This document shows positions 26,378 to 34,501 of a stretch of 64,000 nucleotides of DNA, one piece after another. The notes beneath the pieces are model-generated. The model was not told where the DNA came from, searched no databases, and worked only from the letters and a program-made list of their open reading frames with translations. Position 1 is the first letter of the stretch. The number at the start of each line of letters is the position of its first letter. Position numbers and translations under genes: made by a program. Source of the stretch: VRUE01 sp963796705 (lineage in GTDB: Bacteria; Actinomycetota; Thermoleophilia; Solirubrobacterales; 70-9); contig CAWCMK010000001.1 in the NCBI GenBank assembly GCA_963796705.1, forward strand, positions 650,697 through 714,696, given 5' to 3'.

Positions 26378-27582
26378 CTAGCCGATCACCGCGCTGATCG
26401 CGTCGTGGCTGCGCTGCAGCGGGTGGGTGTAGACGGAGATCATCGTCTCACGGTGTGGCCGGCGACGAGGGCGAGGTCGGCGTCGTCGATGCCGGCGGCG
26501 CGCAGGTGGGTGACGTAGGAGTGGCGGAACTCGTGGGGGGTCGGGTCAAGGCCGGTGGCGAGCTGGGCCGGAACCCAGACGTCGCGGTAGAAGTTGCGCT
26601 CGCGCCAGAGCCGGCCGGTCGGGGTCGGGAAGAGCAGCTCGGTGTCGATCCTAGTTGGGGTCGATTCGATCAGCGCCGCGAGGCTCGGTGGAACCGGGAC
26701 GGTGCGCTCGTGGTTCTTCTGATCGCTGGATTCGACCAGCTCGCCTTCGTGGGCGGAGAAGCGGAAGCTGAGCTGGGTGCCGTCGAAGTCGGCGCGGTGC
26801 AGGGCGAGAAGCTCGCCGAGTCGCAGACCGGTCAGGCCCGGGGTGAGGAGCAGAGCCTCGTAGTCGTGGGCGGAATAGAAGCGGGGCTTGTCGCGGGCGC
26901 GGCGGCCCTTGGTGCGCGGGGCGGGCGGGCGCTCTGTCTGTGCCCTGAGCTCGGGTCTGCCACCACTGGCGAACTCGCGCATCTGCTCGAAGCTCCAGAT
27001 CCGAGGCTTGCGGGGGAGCTTCCTGATGCGCGGGTCGCTGCGGCGCAGGCGCAGGCCGCCGAAGGCGTTCACCTCGGCGACGTCGTCGCCGATCGCATCC
27101 TCGGCCATCGCCGAAAGGGCGCTGAGGATGCCGCGCACGCCTTGGGCGGCGCGGCCTTGCACGCGCAGCATGTGGTCAACCAGCACCAGGACCTGGCGGC
27201 GGCGCAGCTCGTCGAATTGCCAGTCGCGCAGTGGCCGGCCTTCGATCTCGACGTCGAGCACGTAACCAACCCGGTCACGGTTGGTCTTGTTGGTGCGCTC
27301 GGAGCGCGGATGGCGGTCAAGCCAGTCGGCGAAGTAATCACCGATCCGCTCCGGCTGAGTGAGGCCGCTGGAATGCAGTTGTTCCAGCGCCTCGTCGATC
27401 GCCGCCTGGGCATCTCCCTTGCGCTCAAAGGTCGAGCGGCCGCCATTCCAACGCGGTTTCGCATACTGCCGAACACCGTTGAGATCGCGGTAGCGGGCAA
27501 TCCAAACGACGCGACCGTCAGGGTAGGTGCGGCGGTAGGGGGCCTCGCGCGGTGGGCGCCCAACAGCGCGGCGGCGACTCAT
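26378..27582 (-). pseudogene. Tyrosine site-specific integrase, frameshifted before the catalytic Tyr
   Basis: The open frame 27582-26440 encodes 380 residues with an N-terminal arm domain (YRRTYPDGRVVWIARYRDLN), a core-binding SAM-like domain, and the catalytic domain: Arg in TGLRLGELLALHRADF, HxxR in TPHEFRHSYVTHLRAAG, and ALVAGHT. It stops right after GHT. One base out of frame the sequence continues TMISVYTHPLQRSHDAISAV, containing the expected nucleophile Tyr (VYTH), and ends at 26378. A one-base loss near 26446-26452 therefore removes the catalytic Tyr. If real, the element cannot excise with this enzyme. Confidence 0.88.
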
Positions 27583-27791
27583 GCCGCCACCTCGCGGCGG
27601 TCCCGAAATTGGGCAACGAAGGAGTCCACCTCAGCCGGATCGAAGCGGCGACAGCCGTCGAGCTTGTAGGAGGGGAGGCGGCCTTCGGCGACCCATTTAC
27701 GGATCATGCGATCGGAGACCTGCAGGTAGGAGGCCAGCGAGTCGGGGGTGAACCAGGCGGTTCGCTCGGTGGTGATTGAGAGCTCAGTCAT
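27579..27791 (-). CDS. Excisionase-like helix-turn-helix protein
   Basis: A 70-residue protein. WFTPDSLASYLQVSDRMIRK then WVAEGRLPSYKLDGCRRF is the MerR/Xis-type winged HTH pattern (helix, turn, K-W-x-x-x-G-x-L-P wing). Such proteins bend DNA at the attachment site and turn integrase toward excision. Its stop overlaps the integrase start by 4 bases, the usual xis-int arrangement. Confidence 0.88.
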   Translation of the reverse strand: MTELSITTERTAWFTPDSLASYLQVSDRMIRKWVAEGRLPSYKLDGCRRFDPAEVDSFVAQFRDRREVAA

Positions 27792-27897
27792 CGTGCCGTC
27801 TCATAAAGACGAGTTGGAGAGCGATTTCGATCCCCTCTTTGCGGAATTGCCACGGCCGTCGAGGAAAAGCTGAGCACTCGAAGCCGATCTGCCTCTC

Positions 27898-28551
27898 TCA
27901 GCGGCCACGATTCGCCTCCGACAAGGGTAGGCCACGAAGCACGAGACTTGGCCAGTGGTTCTTCGACGAGAGCCGCCTGAGAGCCGCCAGGGGAGTGGGA
28001 TTGGCGAATGCGACGACGGCGTCGTAGCAGCGCATGTGGGTCTCGAGGATCTCATTGAGCAGATCTGGCGGCTTGGGGCGCAGCTGCACGAGGATCGCGT
28101 GGCGCTCACCGCCGATCTCGACGACGGCGTTGGGCCGGTGACCGGTCCGGCCCTGTTGGCGAAAGACGGTCCGGCCGCAGACCCAGCGCGCCTCAGGTGC
28201 GCGGGCGGTGATCCGGAGGCGGACCTCGTTGACCGCCCTGGCCCGAGCCATGGCGCCGACTCGGGGCGGCAGCGCTCGGAAGCCCGTGCCGGAGAGTCGC
28301 GCGCCGCGCGGCGTCAGCCAGAGCCAGTGCGGCTCATCGTGCAGAAAGCGGCCGTAGTCGGCGTAGCCGACCTTGGTCAGATGCTTGGCGACCCTCGCCG
28401 CCTGGGCGGTGTCGGCGCCGAGGAAGCGAGCGAGCTGGTCGAAGGGGATCGAGCCCTGTTCGGCGAGGAGTTGCAGCAGCTCTGACTCCCAGGGCTCGGG
28501 GGGGCGGCGACCGGCGTTGGGTGAACTCGGCCGGCTGGCTGGTCGGGGCAT
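27898..28551 (-). CDS. Replication-relaxation (Replic_Relax) family protein
   Basis: 217 residues. The N-terminal winged helix reads LLQLLAEQGSIPFDQLARFL and VAKHLTKVGYADYGRFL; the second part (ARAVNEVRLRITARAPEARW, GGERHAILVQLRPKPPDLLN) resembles a degenerate nuclease-like fold with an acidic/Gln strand. This is the plan of the Replic_Relax family found on actinobacterial plasmids and conjugative elements, thought to act in transfer or replication initiation. It is 3 bases downstream of a VirD4-like ATPase gene. Two relatives lie at 29838 (broken) and 44709. Confidence 0.75.
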   Translation of the reverse strand: MPRPASRPSSPNAGRRPPEPWESELLQLLAEQGSIPFDQLARFLGADTAQAARVAKHLTKVGYADYGRFLHDEPHWLWLTPRGARLSGTGFRALPPRVGAMARARAVNEVRLRITARAPEARWVCGRTVFRQQGRTGHRPNAVVEIGGERHAILVQLRPKPPDLLNEILETHMRCYDAVVAFANPTPLAALRRLSSKNHWPSLVLRGLPLSEANRGR

Positions 28552-28554
28552 CGC

Positions 28555-29844
28555 TCAGTCCTCCTCGCCGAGGTAGGCGACGTGCTTGGGCAAGGCTGCC
28601 GCTGCCCGCTGCAAGGCTCGATCGAGGCTCTGTGGCTCGGGAAGTCCCAGCCGCTGCGGGCACGGCGCGGGCTCGATGGCGACCTTCGCCGCGCGTCCGC
28701 GTCTGATCACCCAGGCGGAGCCGATCGGTAGGCCGCGGATCTCGTCGGGGTCGACCTTGAGGCGAGGCTCGTGGCGGGCATGGCCCTGTCGCAAGTAGAT
28801 CCCGTCTTCATAGCGGTGGGTCAGCTCGATCACCCGCTTGCTCCCACCCAGGGCCGAGATCTCCTCGGGCTGGTTGACGGCGTGGACGATCAGCGTCTCG
28901 ACCGAGCCGAGGATGCGGTCTCGCTGGGTGCGCGGCCCCATCCCGGGGGTGTTCTGTGGGACGAGAACCATGCCGGCGTTGAAGCCGCGGGCCTGCTCGA
29001 CCTTGATCGCCACATCTGAGGCGCCAGCGATCGCCGCGAACTCGTCAACGAAGAGCAGACAGAAGCGCTCCCGCGGCTTGCGCTGGCTGAAGTAGTGGGC
29101 GAAGTCTGCAAAGAGGATGCGGGCGGCGCTGGCGGCGTCCTCGCCCAGCGCCACCGAGTCGAGCAGGAAGTAGGCGGCCTCGGCGTCCTCCCAGGACCAC
29201 TCGCCATCGAGGGCGCGGCCGAGCTGGCCGAAGAAGGCCTGGTAGCGCAGCCGCACCTGTCTCACCTTGTCGCGCGGCAGGGAGAGCACAGCCCTGGAGG
29301 GCCCGTGAGCGTCGAGGAGCAGCTCGCAGTCGAGGCGAGCCAGGAGCTCCTCGCTGCAGCGCGGCGGGCCCTCGGGATGGTTGCAGGCGAGCTGCAGGGC
29401 GGTCTTGGCGACGTCTCGGTAGTAGGCCGCCGGTCCCTCGGTGGCGAACTGGATCACCTCCAGTAGGCGGTTTGCGATCCCCCGCCAGTCGCCACGCCAG
29501 GCGTCGAAGGGCTGGTTGGGGAAGACTCGGACACGACGACCCGAAGCGGCCATCAGGGCACTGAAGCGCTCGGCGGAGCGGCGGTCGCCCTTGGCGTCGA
29601 GATAGAAGACCTGAGCGTCGCTCTTGGCCGCCAGCTCGTGCGCGATCCGCATCGAGGTCTCCGTCTTGCCCGAGCCGCTGGCGCCGAGGATCACCGCGTG
29701 ACGACCCATGTCGGCGAACGGCCAGATGAGGCGCCCGCCCGGGCTCAGCGGCAGGGCGCGCTCGCCGGCGAGGCGGCGGCCCAACTCCGCTCCGTCGATC
29801 GACGGCGCGGCGGGAGCGGCGCGGCGGTTGCGGCGCCTCAGCAC
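28555..29844 (-). CDS. VirD4/TraG-like conjugal transfer ATPase (429 residues)
   Basis: Walker A is HAVILGASGSGKTETSMRIA near residues 50-65 and Walker B is RFCLLFVDEFAAIAGASD near 266-275. AQVFYLDAKGDRRSAERF and GMVLVPQNTPGMGPRTQRDR are typical of the T4SS DNA-binding domain and the sensor motif of coupling proteins. There are no N-terminal membrane helices, unlike full VirD4, so it may be a soluble coupling or DNA-pumping partner. It lies between two Replic_Relax genes. A second, longer ATPase is at 42427. Confidence 0.82.
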   Translation of the reverse strand: MLRRRNRRAAPAAPSIDGAELGRRLAGERALPLSPGGRLIWPFADMGRHAVILGASGSGKTETSMRIAHELAAKSDAQVFYLDAKGDRRSAERFSALMAASGRRVRVFPNQPFDAWRGDWRGIANRLLEVIQFATEGPAAYYRDVAKTALQLACNHPEGPPRCSEELLARLDCELLLDAHGPSRAVLSLPRDKVRQVRLRYQAFFGQLGRALDGEWSWEDAEAAYFLLDSVALGEDAASAARILFADFAHYFSQRKPRERFCLLFVDEFAAIAGASDVAIKVEQARGFNAGMVLVPQNTPGMGPRTQRDRILGSVETLIVHAVNQPEEISALGGSKRVIELTHRYEDGIYLRQGHARHEPRLKVDPDEIRGLPIGSAWVIRRGRAAKVAIEPAPCPQRLGLPEPQSLDRALQRAAAALPKHVAYLGEED

Positions 29845-30480
29845 GGTGGTGCCTCCGGCAGGCGGCGGACGATCAGCTTCGGCCAGCGGCCCTCGGCTTG
29901 CACCCGCTTCATCAGGTTGTAGGTGCGCGGAGCACAGAAATAGATAACGGCGTCGTAGCGGTCGCTGTGTTCGGCGACGATGCGATGGATCTCGTGATTA
30001 CGTTTGTGGGAGAGCTCGGCCTCGATCGCGTGGCGCTCGCCGTCGATCTCAAAGACGGCGTCGGGGAGATGGTCGTTGGGGTCGCGCTGTCGGAAGACCG
30101 CGCGTTCGCAGAGCCAGCGGCCCGTCGGTGCCCGCTCAGCGAGATAGAGGCGGATCTCGTTGACGGCGCGGCGGTGGGCAAGCATTGCCACCTCAGGCGC
30201 CGAGGCCGAAAACCCGGTTCCTGGCGAGGGAAGCTCCGCGGCGGCTCAGCCAAAACCAGGGCATGTCGCGGACCAGGAAGCGACGGTGGCGGATGCAGCC
30301 GGCCACCTCGAGGCTCTGGACGTGGGCGATCGTCTCCTCCAGGCAGTTGCCGAGGAAGCGAGCGAGCTGGTCGAGGGGGACCGCTACCTGCTCGGAAATC
30401 AGGCGGAGGATCACCCGTTCCTCAAGGCTCGGCTCGTGGCAGCGCGGCCTGTCCCCGATCGACTCTGGCTGGGCGTGCAT
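29838..30480 (-). pseudogene. Second Replic_Relax family protein, split by a one-base shift
   Basis: The upstream frame (ATG 30480 or farther up to 30576; stop at 30193) has the winged helix LRLISEQVAVPLDQLARFLG and LSRRGASLARNRVFGLGA. The downstream frame (from 30191) continues MLAHRRAVNEIRLYLAERAP and DGERHAIEAELSHKRNHEIH. Laid on the relative at 27898, the two pieces fit end to end without a gap (F-x17-E spacing identical), so a single base divides one gene. The second half starts with GTG 30191 only one base after the stop and might be made separately. It overlaps the VirD4-like gene by 7 bases. Confidence 0.65.
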
Positions 30481-30609
30481 GAGGCGACGAAAGCACGCCT
30501 GCGGCGTGCCATCCTGGGAGTCGCCGCACGCCCAGCGTCGAGTGGCAGCCAATAAGAGCGGGCTCGACTGCGCCAACTCGGGCCGAAGCTATGAGCGTGC
30601 TTACCGACC

Positions 30610-31644
30610 TCAGAGCCCGGGCGGATGGCTCGGCGCAAAGCCGGCGGTCGGCTGGAAGCCGTAGCCGGGGCCGTTGGCGAAGTTGGAGTCCGAGGTGCCC
30701 CAATCGCGGCCGTCGATGGCGAGGAAGACGTGATCGACGTTGGACCAGATCGTCACCTGCGCTCCCGGGCCGGAGGGGTAATGGGCGCCGAGTTCGTTGG
30801 AGACGAGCCCGCCGGGATCGGGGAAGCCGGCAAGAACCAGGAGCCAGCGCACGGCACCGGAGCAGTCGAGGCCCCGCACGCCGGGGCCGCAGAATTCGCC
30901 GCTGCCGGGCGAGGGGCCGGGCTTCGGCCCGTGGCCGCCGCCCCAGCAGTAGTGGATCTTTCTGGCTTCGATCCAGCTGGCAACCGCCTTGACACGTTCG
31001 AGCGAGCGCGGCGGCAGCGCCCCAAAGGGCTCGCTCGGCATTTCTTCGCAGGTGACTTCGGCGCCGAAGGAGGCCGCTTTTTCGAGCACCTCTTCGACGT
31101 ACCACCAGGCGTGGTTGTAGTCGAAGATCGCGCCACGCCAGTCCTGTGGCGCGCCATCGACGTGCAGGAGGTTGGCGGTCGCGAAGATTGAGTCGGGGAT
31201 CGAGTAGGGGTCCTTCCTACCGTCACCGTTGGCGTCGACGCCGAACTCTTCCCAGCTCGGCACGAGAAACTGTCCCGGGCCCTCGGCGCCAGCCGAGTTC
31301 TGGGTTCCGGGGGCAACACCGGGCAGGGGCGAGCGACCGAAGTCCGACTCGACGTAGTGGATTGCGGCGACGATCGAGAAGCCCCTCGGCCCGAGGTGGT
31401 ACCTGACCGTCGCCCGCGCCAACCAGGGGACGTAATCGGCCGGGATTCCCCTGGCCGAGCCGGCGGCGAGCGCGCAGCTCTGCGCGGAGACGCCCGGCGA
31501 GCCGGGCGCGGCGGCGCCGAAGAGGCCGACGACGAACAGCACGGCGAGAAGCTGCGGGAGCGCCGCGAGAGCGAGCTTGATGCGCAGCCCGCGAGGGGCA
31601 AGCCGCGTGGTGGCGCCAAGCGTCTTTTGAGGATGCTCATTCAC
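30610..31644 (-). CDS. Bifunctional cell-wall hydrolase: lytic transglycosylase plus NlpC/P60-like
   Basis: GTG 31644 (MNEHPQKTLG) starts inside the previous gene's end. A membrane/signal segment at 25-50 (LALAALPQLLAVLFVVGLFG) is followed by an SLT-type transglycosylase with the catalytic Glu in AAIHYVESDFGRSPL (near residue 98) and EGPGQFLVPSWEEFG. The C-terminal NlpC/P60-like part has the nucleophile Cys in GVRGLDCSGAVRWLLVLAGF (near 261) and the His in WSNVDHVFLAIDG. Such two-domain enzymes (CwlT/VirB1-like) open the peptidoglycan for the conjugation channel. 344 residues. Confidence 0.85.
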   Translation of the reverse strand: MNEHPQKTLGATTRLAPRGLRIKLALAALPQLLAVLFVVGLFGAAAPGSPGVSAQSCALAAGSARGIPADYVPWLARATVRYHLGPRGFSIVAAIHYVESDFGRSPLPGVAPGTQNSAGAEGPGQFLVPSWEEFGVDANGDGRKDPYSIPDSIFATANLLHVDGAPQDWRGAIFDYNHAWWYVEEVLEKAASFGAEVTCEEMPSEPFGALPPRSLERVKAVASWIEARKIHYCWGGGHGPKPGPSPGSGEFCGPGVRGLDCSGAVRWLLVLAGFPDPGGLVSNELGAHYPSGPGAQVTIWSNVDHVFLAIDGRDWGTSDSNFANGPGYGFQPTAGFAPSHPPGL

Positions 31645-32131
31645 CCGGCCCGCTCGCCAGCCAGGCGCCGCCGCGAACCTGGAAGAGGAAGGAGAACTGC
31701 TCCTCGCTCCCTCCCCGTCGTGCGGCGCCGCTGACCAAGGCTCGCGGCGGCAGCGCCGGCAGAACGGTGATCGAGAGCCGGGTGAGGCGGGCCGACGGAG
31801 AGCTTCGGGCCGAAAGCCGCGGCGGTTGCCGCATGAGTGAGGCGGCGAAGCGAGCGGTGGTGGTTTCGCGCAGGGCGCGACGAACACCGCCGCCGCTCTG
31901 GCCGACTTCATATTGGAAGAAGGCAGCGAGAAACTGCCTGGCGGCGCGACGCAGGGCGGCGCGCAGGGCGGCGCCTCGGTGGGCGGGCGCCGGCGAGCGA
32001 GCGGCGGGGCTCCGCTCAGGCGACGGAGAACCCGGCGTGTTGGGGCCGGCGAAGAGGACCGCCGCCAGGCAGAGCAGGGCGGCGCAGAGGCCGAAGAAGG
32101 CGGCGCGCCAGCGCTCGGCGGCAGATGACAT
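31637..32131 (-). CDS. Conjugation-associated membrane-anchored protein
   Basis: 164 residues. One N-terminal membrane helix (AFFGLCAALLCLAAVLFAG), a Ser/Pro linker, then about 110 residues with AALRRAARQFLAAFFQYEVG and SARLTRLSITVLPALPPRAL. This is the size and plan of small NTF2-like VirB8/TcpC-like periplasmic proteins, but I cannot assign it firmly. It is coupled on both sides: it abuts the VirB6-like gene and overlaps the wall hydrolase start. Confidence 0.6.
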   Translation of the reverse strand: MSSAAERWRAAFFGLCAALLCLAAVLFAGPNTPGSPSPERSPAARSPAPAHRGAALRAALRRAARQFLAAFFQYEVGQSGGGVRRALRETTTARFAASLMRQPPRLSARSSPSARLTRLSITVLPALPPRALVSGAARRGGSEEQFSFLFQVRGGAWLASGPGE

Positions 32132-34501
32132 CTAGCCCCCGCGACTGAGGTTGCGGCGCGAGGCGAGCTGGTCGAGGCGGCGTTCGCGGCGCAGGTTGCT
32201 GAGCTGGGCGCGGCGCTCGGCGCCACCTTCAGCGCCCTGGCGAAGCCGCTCGCTGAGCAGGCGGCCACGGCCGACGATCCTGCCCGGGGGCCGCGAGGCG
32301 ACCTCGATCCGCTTCAGGTCGCGGCGGCGGGCCTTCTCGATCTCCGCCTCGGCGCGCTCGCGCTCGGGGCCACGGAGGCTCTCGAACTGGGTGCGCCCGT
32401 AGCCGGCGCGGTGGGCATGATCGGCAGGATCGCGGGAGTGCCGCAGGAGCTCGCGATCCTCGGCGGCAAAGCGCGCCAGGTCGGCCTCGCTCCAGCGGCG
32501 TCCGAGGCGGCGCTCGTTGTGCTCGGTGCGGTCGAGGAGGGCCCGGGCGCGCTCGTAGGCCTCGCGAGTGGGGGCAGGGCGCGGCGGCCCGGAGTCCGAC
32601 GGCGCCGCCTTTGGTGCCGGCGGCAAAGGGCGGAGCTGATCCTCGGCATCCGAGGGGGACGGTCTTTTGGTCTCGTAGGCAGCGTGTGTGTGGCGCGCCT
32701 CGGCGTAGCGCTGATCGGCGAGGGCGCGTGCGCTCTCCTGCAGGGAGCCTCTGGCCGTCTGCCGCGTCGCCTCGGCGCCGAGGGCGGCGCGCTCGCGGCG
32801 CCAATGTGCGCCGCGACGCGCGAGGCCCCTGGCGCTCTCACCGGCGCGGCGCGAGATGAACTTCGGGATCGCAAGAGCACTGAGGGCGCTGGCTCCGAAG
32901 CCAGCGTGGGCACCGCGCTCGGGCTCGGCGATGCGGACCAAACCGATCAGGTCGGCGCGCTTCAGCAAGATCGCCCAGGTGAAGGCTGCCGAGAGAAGGA
33001 AGCCGGTGGCGCTGCCGCCGGAACCGTCGACGCGGCCGAGGATCGCGATCCCGAGCAGGACTATGGAGAGGAAGGCGGCGTAGATCACCTTGGCGAGGAG
33101 GGCGCCCGCGAGGGTCGTGCCCCAGCTCCTGAAGGCACGGCGGCCGGTGTCGCCGAGAAGCGGGAAGAAGAGGGCGAAGGGCGTCGCCAGGAGGCAGAAG
33201 AAGGCGATCGCCGCCTGGGCAAATAGTCGGATCGCGAGCCAGGCGAGGAGCAGGATCGCGCCGAGCAGGCCGAGGGCGAATAGCGCCAGCATCGAGAACC
33301 GGGTGAGGGCCCCTTCGCCGCCCTGGGCGGCGACCTTGGTCTTGTAGCGTTCTTCGCCGTTGAAGTAGTTCCAGAGCGCTTCGCGCGAAGGGCTGCCCGG
33401 CGAGGAGCGCAGGTAGAGGTCGATCACGCGGCGCGGGCGCCCGTAGCGCTTGCGGGCAAAGGCCCCGCAGGCTTCCTGAGAGGAAGCGCTGCCGAGGCGG
33501 GCGTAGAAGGCGAGCAGGGCGAGCGCGCCGACGTCCTGGCAGAAGGCGGCGTCGGCGCGTTTGACGGCTTCGGGCGGCGGTGGGCCGAGGGCCCAGTTGA
33601 CGTCGGAGAAGTCGAGGCCGGCGAAGGGCACCTCTACCAGGCGCGACCAGGTGGCGGCCATCGTTTCGGCATAGCTGCCGACCGGGCGACCGAGCGAACC
33701 CGTCTGCGGGGCGCTGATCACCCCGAGCGCGACTTCGTCGGCGAGGCCGGCGAGGCGGCCGACAGATTCGCGCGGCTGGTGGATCACCCAGAGGCCGAGG
33801 ACGAGCATCGCGATCGCCGCCAGGGTCCCCCCCACGCCGCCGGCGAGGTCGCGGCGGATGAGGCCGCGGTAGGCGAACCAGATCCCCGCGCAGACAACGA
33901 GGGCGCTGAGCCAGGGATCGGTGATCTCGGCGTAGAGGCGGGCGAGGGCAGCGGAGATGCGGGCCATCGTCTGGCCTTCGGAGAAGGGGTTGAGGCTGAA
34001 GGCGAGGCCGAGCAGCTCGAGGATCAGCTTGAGGACGAAGATCAGCCCGAGCCAGATGCCGTTGAGGATCGTGACGAGGGCCGCCATGAAGTCGCCGTAC
34101 GGGTGCGTGATGCCGGTGGTGATGAAGGTGTCAAAGCCGTAGTTGGAGGTCGGGTAGGCGGACTCAGGGCTGCCGTCGCCTTCGCAGCTGAGGCGGACGG
34201 CGCGACTGCGGATCTGGCCGAGCTGGTCGCAGACCGGGTTGCGGATGCCGAGGCCGGCGACCGGGTCGACCTGCCCCGAGCCGCCGAGGTCCTTGGCGAG
34301 GTTTGAGGCGCTGACCTGCGAGGGTTCGGTCAGCTGGGCCGCCGGTTCGGGTTCGGGTTGGGACGCCTTGCCGGCTTTGGCGTGCTTGCCGGTGGCCCGA
34401 TCCGAACTCGGCTTGGCCGCGCACGCTGGCGGCGCCGCCAGCGCGATGAAAGCGAGGACGATCGCGACCAGCGGGGCGAGGCGGCGATCAGGTGAGCGCA
34501 C
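32132..34501 (-). CDS. VirB6/TrbL-like polytopic channel protein
   Basis: GTG 34501 (MRSPDRRLAPLVAIVLAFIA) gives a signal peptide and overlaps the VirB4 end by 14 bases. 789 residues. After a secreted linker with three Cys there are about eight membrane helices between residues 140 and 540 (LVTILNGIWLGLIFVLKLIL, LALGLLGAILLLAWLAIRLF-type segments). The C-terminal 240 residues are soluble and very rich in Arg/Ala/Glu helices (RRDLKRIEVASRPPGRIVGR), likely cytosolic. This is the layout of the actinobacterial TrbL/VirB6 conjugation channel component. Confidence 0.75.
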   Translation of the reverse strand: MRSPDRRLAPLVAIVLAFIALAAPPACAAKPSSDRATGKHAKAGKASQPEPEPAAQLTEPSQVSASNLAKDLGGSGQVDPVAGLGIRNPVCDQLGQIRSRAVRLSCEGDGSPESAYPTSNYGFDTFITTGITHPYGDFMAALVTILNGIWLGLIFVLKLILELLGLAFSLNPFSEGQTMARISAALARLYAEITDPWLSALVVCAGIWFAYRGLIRRDLAGGVGGTLAAIAMLVLGLWVIHQPRESVGRLAGLADEVALGVISAPQTGSLGRPVGSYAETMAATWSRLVEVPFAGLDFSDVNWALGPPPPEAVKRADAAFCQDVGALALLAFYARLGSASSQEACGAFARKRYGRPRRVIDLYLRSSPGSPSREALWNYFNGEERYKTKVAAQGGEGALTRFSMLALFALGLLGAILLLAWLAIRLFAQAAIAFFCLLATPFALFFPLLGDTGRRAFRSWGTTLAGALLAKVIYAAFLSIVLLGIAILGRVDGSGGSATGFLLSAAFTWAILLKRADLIGLVRIAEPERGAHAGFGASALSALAIPKFISRRAGESARGLARRGAHWRRERAALGAEATRQTARGSLQESARALADQRYAEARHTHAAYETKRPSPSDAEDQLRPLPPAPKAAPSDSGPPRPAPTREAYERARALLDRTEHNERRLGRRWSEADLARFAAEDRELLRHSRDPADHAHRAGYGRTQFESLRGPERERAEAEIEKARRRDLKRIEVASRPPGRIVGRGRLLSERLRQGAEGGAERRAQLSNLRRERRLDQLASRRNLSRGG

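Noticed and set aside
30610..32268. A 552-residue form of the wall hydrolase starting at 32268
   Set aside because: The extra N-terminal 208 residues lie in the shadow of the 31637-32131 gene and its upstream neighbour; GTG 31644 gives a normal start with membrane segment.
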